Of a stretch of 6,340 nt of DNA, positions 5,208 to 6,340 are shown piece by piece. Numbering within the stretch: the stretch's first letter is position 1; every line of letters begins with the position of its first letter. The stretch comes from Opitutaceae bacterium (lineage in GTDB: Bacteria; Verrucomicrobiota; Verrucomicrobiae; Opitutales; Opitutaceae), in the NCBI GenBank assembly GCA_031266495.1, contig JAISAX010000125.1, forward strand, positions 1 through 6,340, written 5' to 3'. The translations under genes and the position numbers were made by a program. The notes under the pieces were generated by a model. It made no database searches. It was not told where the DNA came from and worked only from the letters and a program-made list of their open reading frames with translations.

Positions 5208-5939
5208 TCAGGACTCCCCGATCTGATGCCGATAAAACGCCTGCAACCGGGACAGGCCGGAAATGTCGCCCAATGATTTTTCCGGAGGAATTGCGCTCTT
5301 CAAATCCAGGTCAAAACGAACGGCCTGCGCCTTGGCTCGCTCCGACGAGATCACGCGCCAGGCGCTCATGAAAAAGTCAATCGCGTCGCGTTCCGACAAT
5401 TCCCCCTTGCGGACGTTTTCAACGGCATCCGCCAGATAATGCGCGCAACAGCGCAGCAGTATCCGGATATGCCGTACGTCCTGGCGCGTCGCCTGGTCAT
5501 GCGTGGCCGCGTTGGCGATTTTCGCCTTGAGCATGATGTCGGGCGGCGGGAGGGCGTAGATTTTCCCATCTTCGAAAGGGATCGCGTTTACTGTTTCAAA
5601 ATCCTTGTCCGTGAGACCGGTCACGCTGCGGAGTACATCCACTTCAAACCTCCGTCCATCGCGATTCAGAATGATCTTTCCCAACATCGGCGACCGTACC
5701 TCGGGATTGGCGTGAAATTCCCAGCCGATCTCGTTCGCCAGCGTGACGGCCAGTTCCCGGCGTTTCACAAAAATATCACCATCTTTGGACGTGAACGGAA
5801 AAAACGCCTCCAGTTCCGCGTCACCACGATTTGAATACAACATGGCCCACAGGTTGACGGCATGTCCTCCGACGATCGGCATGCCTTTGCTGAAAACCGG
5901 GTCAAAATCCGCCGGTGATGTCTGCTGCTGTTCAGGCAT
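5208..5939 (-). CDS. Nucleotidyltransferase-fold protein (AbiEii-like candidate)
   Basis: A 243-residue protein with features of the polymerase-beta-type nucleotidyltransferase superfamily, which includes AbiEii- and MenA-type toxins that modify RNA or other targets with nucleotides. Seen: VGGHAVNLWA (23-32, the GG motif), FTSKDGDIFV (49-58) supplying the DxD pair D53 and D55, and RFEVDVL (97-103) with a probable third acidic residue D101. A basic helix region follows, PPPDIMLKAKIANAATHDQATRQDVRHIRILL (131-162), of the 'K…R.D..H…L' style common in AbiEii-like proteins. The GG-to-DxD gap (about 28 residues) is longer than in minimal transferases. All three acidic residues appear present, so it is probably active. 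The start ATG at 5939 is chosen because it lies 13 bases after the stop of the small upstream gene; an in-frame extension to 6092 would overlap that gene and adds unrelated sequence. The toxin role is inference; housekeeping or antibiotic-modifying transferases are alternatives. Confidence 0.75.
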   Translation of the reverse strand: MPEQQQTSPADFDPVFSKGMPIVGGHAVNLWAMLYSNRGDAELEAFFPFTSKDGDIFVKRRELAVTLANEIGWEFHANPEVRSPMLGKIILNRDGRRFEVDVLRSVTGLTDKDFETVNAIPFEDGKIYALPPPDIMLKAKIANAATHDQATRQDVRHIRILLRCCAHYLADAVENVRKGELSERDAIDFFMSAWRVISSERAKAQAVRFDLDLKSAIPPEKSLGDISGLSRLQAFYRHQIGES

Positions 5940-5952
5940 GGGTGTTTGCGAT

Positions 5953-6294
5953 TCAGATACAGGAACGAATGCGGACGCGGGGACGAGGACGAAAATGTAC
6001 GCGTGCGTAAGCGAAGTCTCTTTCGCTACGGGGAGAATTTTCCGCCTGCAACTGTTCGCGCGTGACCTGCCCGCTTTCGAGCCGGGCGGCATCCTGAAGG
6101 CGGAGGAGTTCTTTCCGGAAAAACGTGTTGGCGGTCGTCGGGATGGCGGGGATGGCGCGCAGGGTTTCGTTGATGAGGAGCAACCGTTGCGCGGCAGGAA
6201 GCATGCGCGCGCGCGCCAGAATCTCCTCCCGGTTCAGGGGGGGGGGGGGGGGGGGGGGGGCGCCACCGTTTTTAGTGTAGTTTGTGAAATGCAC
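5953..6294 (-). CDS. Small protein upstream of the nucleotidyltransferase, with poly-proline run from a C24 tract
   Basis: A 113-residue open frame starting at GTG 6294. After 12 residues come seven prolines (13-19) encoded by the C tract, then a body of two likely helices: NREEILARARMLPAAQRLLLINETL (21-45) and FFRKELLRLQDAARLESGQVTREQLQAENS (58-87). The tail is Arg-rich (FRPRPRVRIRS). The first helix weakly resembles the 'LP..ER..L...L' pattern of small addiction-module antitoxins, but this is not a firm match and there is no DNA-binding domain as in AbiEi. The stop is 13 bases before the ATG of the nucleotidyltransferase-fold gene, suggesting one transcript. The start is uncertain: ATG 6311 opens a different frame that, at 24 C, meets TGA immediately after the tract, and the natural protein could begin near LNREE (CTG 6237) or at M31. 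A weak promoter-like pair (TTGCTG at 6334-6329, TATGTT at 6312-6307, 16-base spacing) lies upstream. Confidence 0.6.
   Translation of the reverse strand: MHFTNYTKNGGAPPPPPPPLNREEILARARMLPAAQRLLLINETLRAIPAIPTTANTFFRKELLRLQDAARLESGQVTREQLQAENSPRSERDFAYARVHFRPRPRVRIRSCI
6237..6260 (+). repeat. G24 tract (C24 on the coding - strand)
   Basis: Twenty-four G on the + strand, read as C24 within the start region of the small - strand gene, directly before its conserved-looking body. Homopolymers of this length are highly prone to slippage in replication and also to sequencing miscount. The tract could switch expression by changing frame relative to the start codons upstream. Confidence 0.9.
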
Positions 6295-6340
6295 ACAAGG
6301 GCACGAAACATAAACACCCGGAACAAACCAGCAATTTAGG

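Noticed and set aside
5439..5834. + strand open frame opposite the nucleotidyltransferase-fold gene (131 codons)
   Set aside because: It is antisense to a gene with clear motifs and has no independent support.
5940..6092. N-terminal extension of the nucleotidyltransferase-fold protein
   Set aside because: It would overlap the small upstream gene in another frame, and the ATG at 5939 placed just after that gene's stop is more natural.

Overview
The window is GC-rich (roughly 60% by eye) and carries five or six protein genes. Its style points to a Verrucomicrobia-type bacterium, most likely of the Opitutaceae or a close relative. The reasons are a pseudopilin-like protein of the 'NNGRLPGP … FDAHVE' kind, next to a glycoside hydrolase and two sugar-type regulators, weak or absent Shine-Dalgarno sequences, and intergenic DNA full of short hairpin repeats. 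This assignment is inferred from gene style, not from a database match.

Layout. On the + strand: a type IV pilin-like protein with a prepilin N-terminus (3-647); a spacer with a large inverted repeat (704-799); a six-hairpin glycosidase resembling the MGH1/GH63 group (844-2067); a 546-base repeat-rich region (2068-2613); a XylR-type regulator with a LacI-like sensor domain joined to an AraC DNA-binding domain (2614-3897); and a LacI-family regulator (4006-5133). On the - strand, convergent with these, are a nucleotidyltransferase-fold protein (5939-5208) and, just upstream of it, a small protein whose N-terminal coding region holds a 24-base C tract (6294-5953).

The + strand genes look like a carbohydrate-use locus: a surface or secretion-type pseudopilin, an intracellular glycosidase with no signal peptide, and two sugar-responsive regulators. 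Two identical TTTGCGCAAA palindromes, 21 bp apart and ending 5 bases before the XylR-type start codon, look like an autoregulatory operator. The - strand pair is unrelated in theme. Its nucleotidyltransferase fold, tiny upstream partner and 13-base spacing resemble a toxin-antitoxin-like or defence-type accessory module.

The most unusual parts are not the genes. (1) A 176-bp MITE-like element at 2132-2307 has 22-bp terminal inverted repeats, a 7-bp flanking duplication and an interior of inverted 7-bp tandem repeats; it appears to have inserted into one arm of a 29-bp palindrome. (2) A C24 tract in the small - strand gene lies between two candidate start codons that are in different frames, so tract length decides which start reads into the conserved body. 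(3) Three G/C homopolymers of 13, 16 and 24 bases occur within 4 kb. (4) Two intergenic regions share a palindromic core, GCTTCGCTTGCGAAGC.
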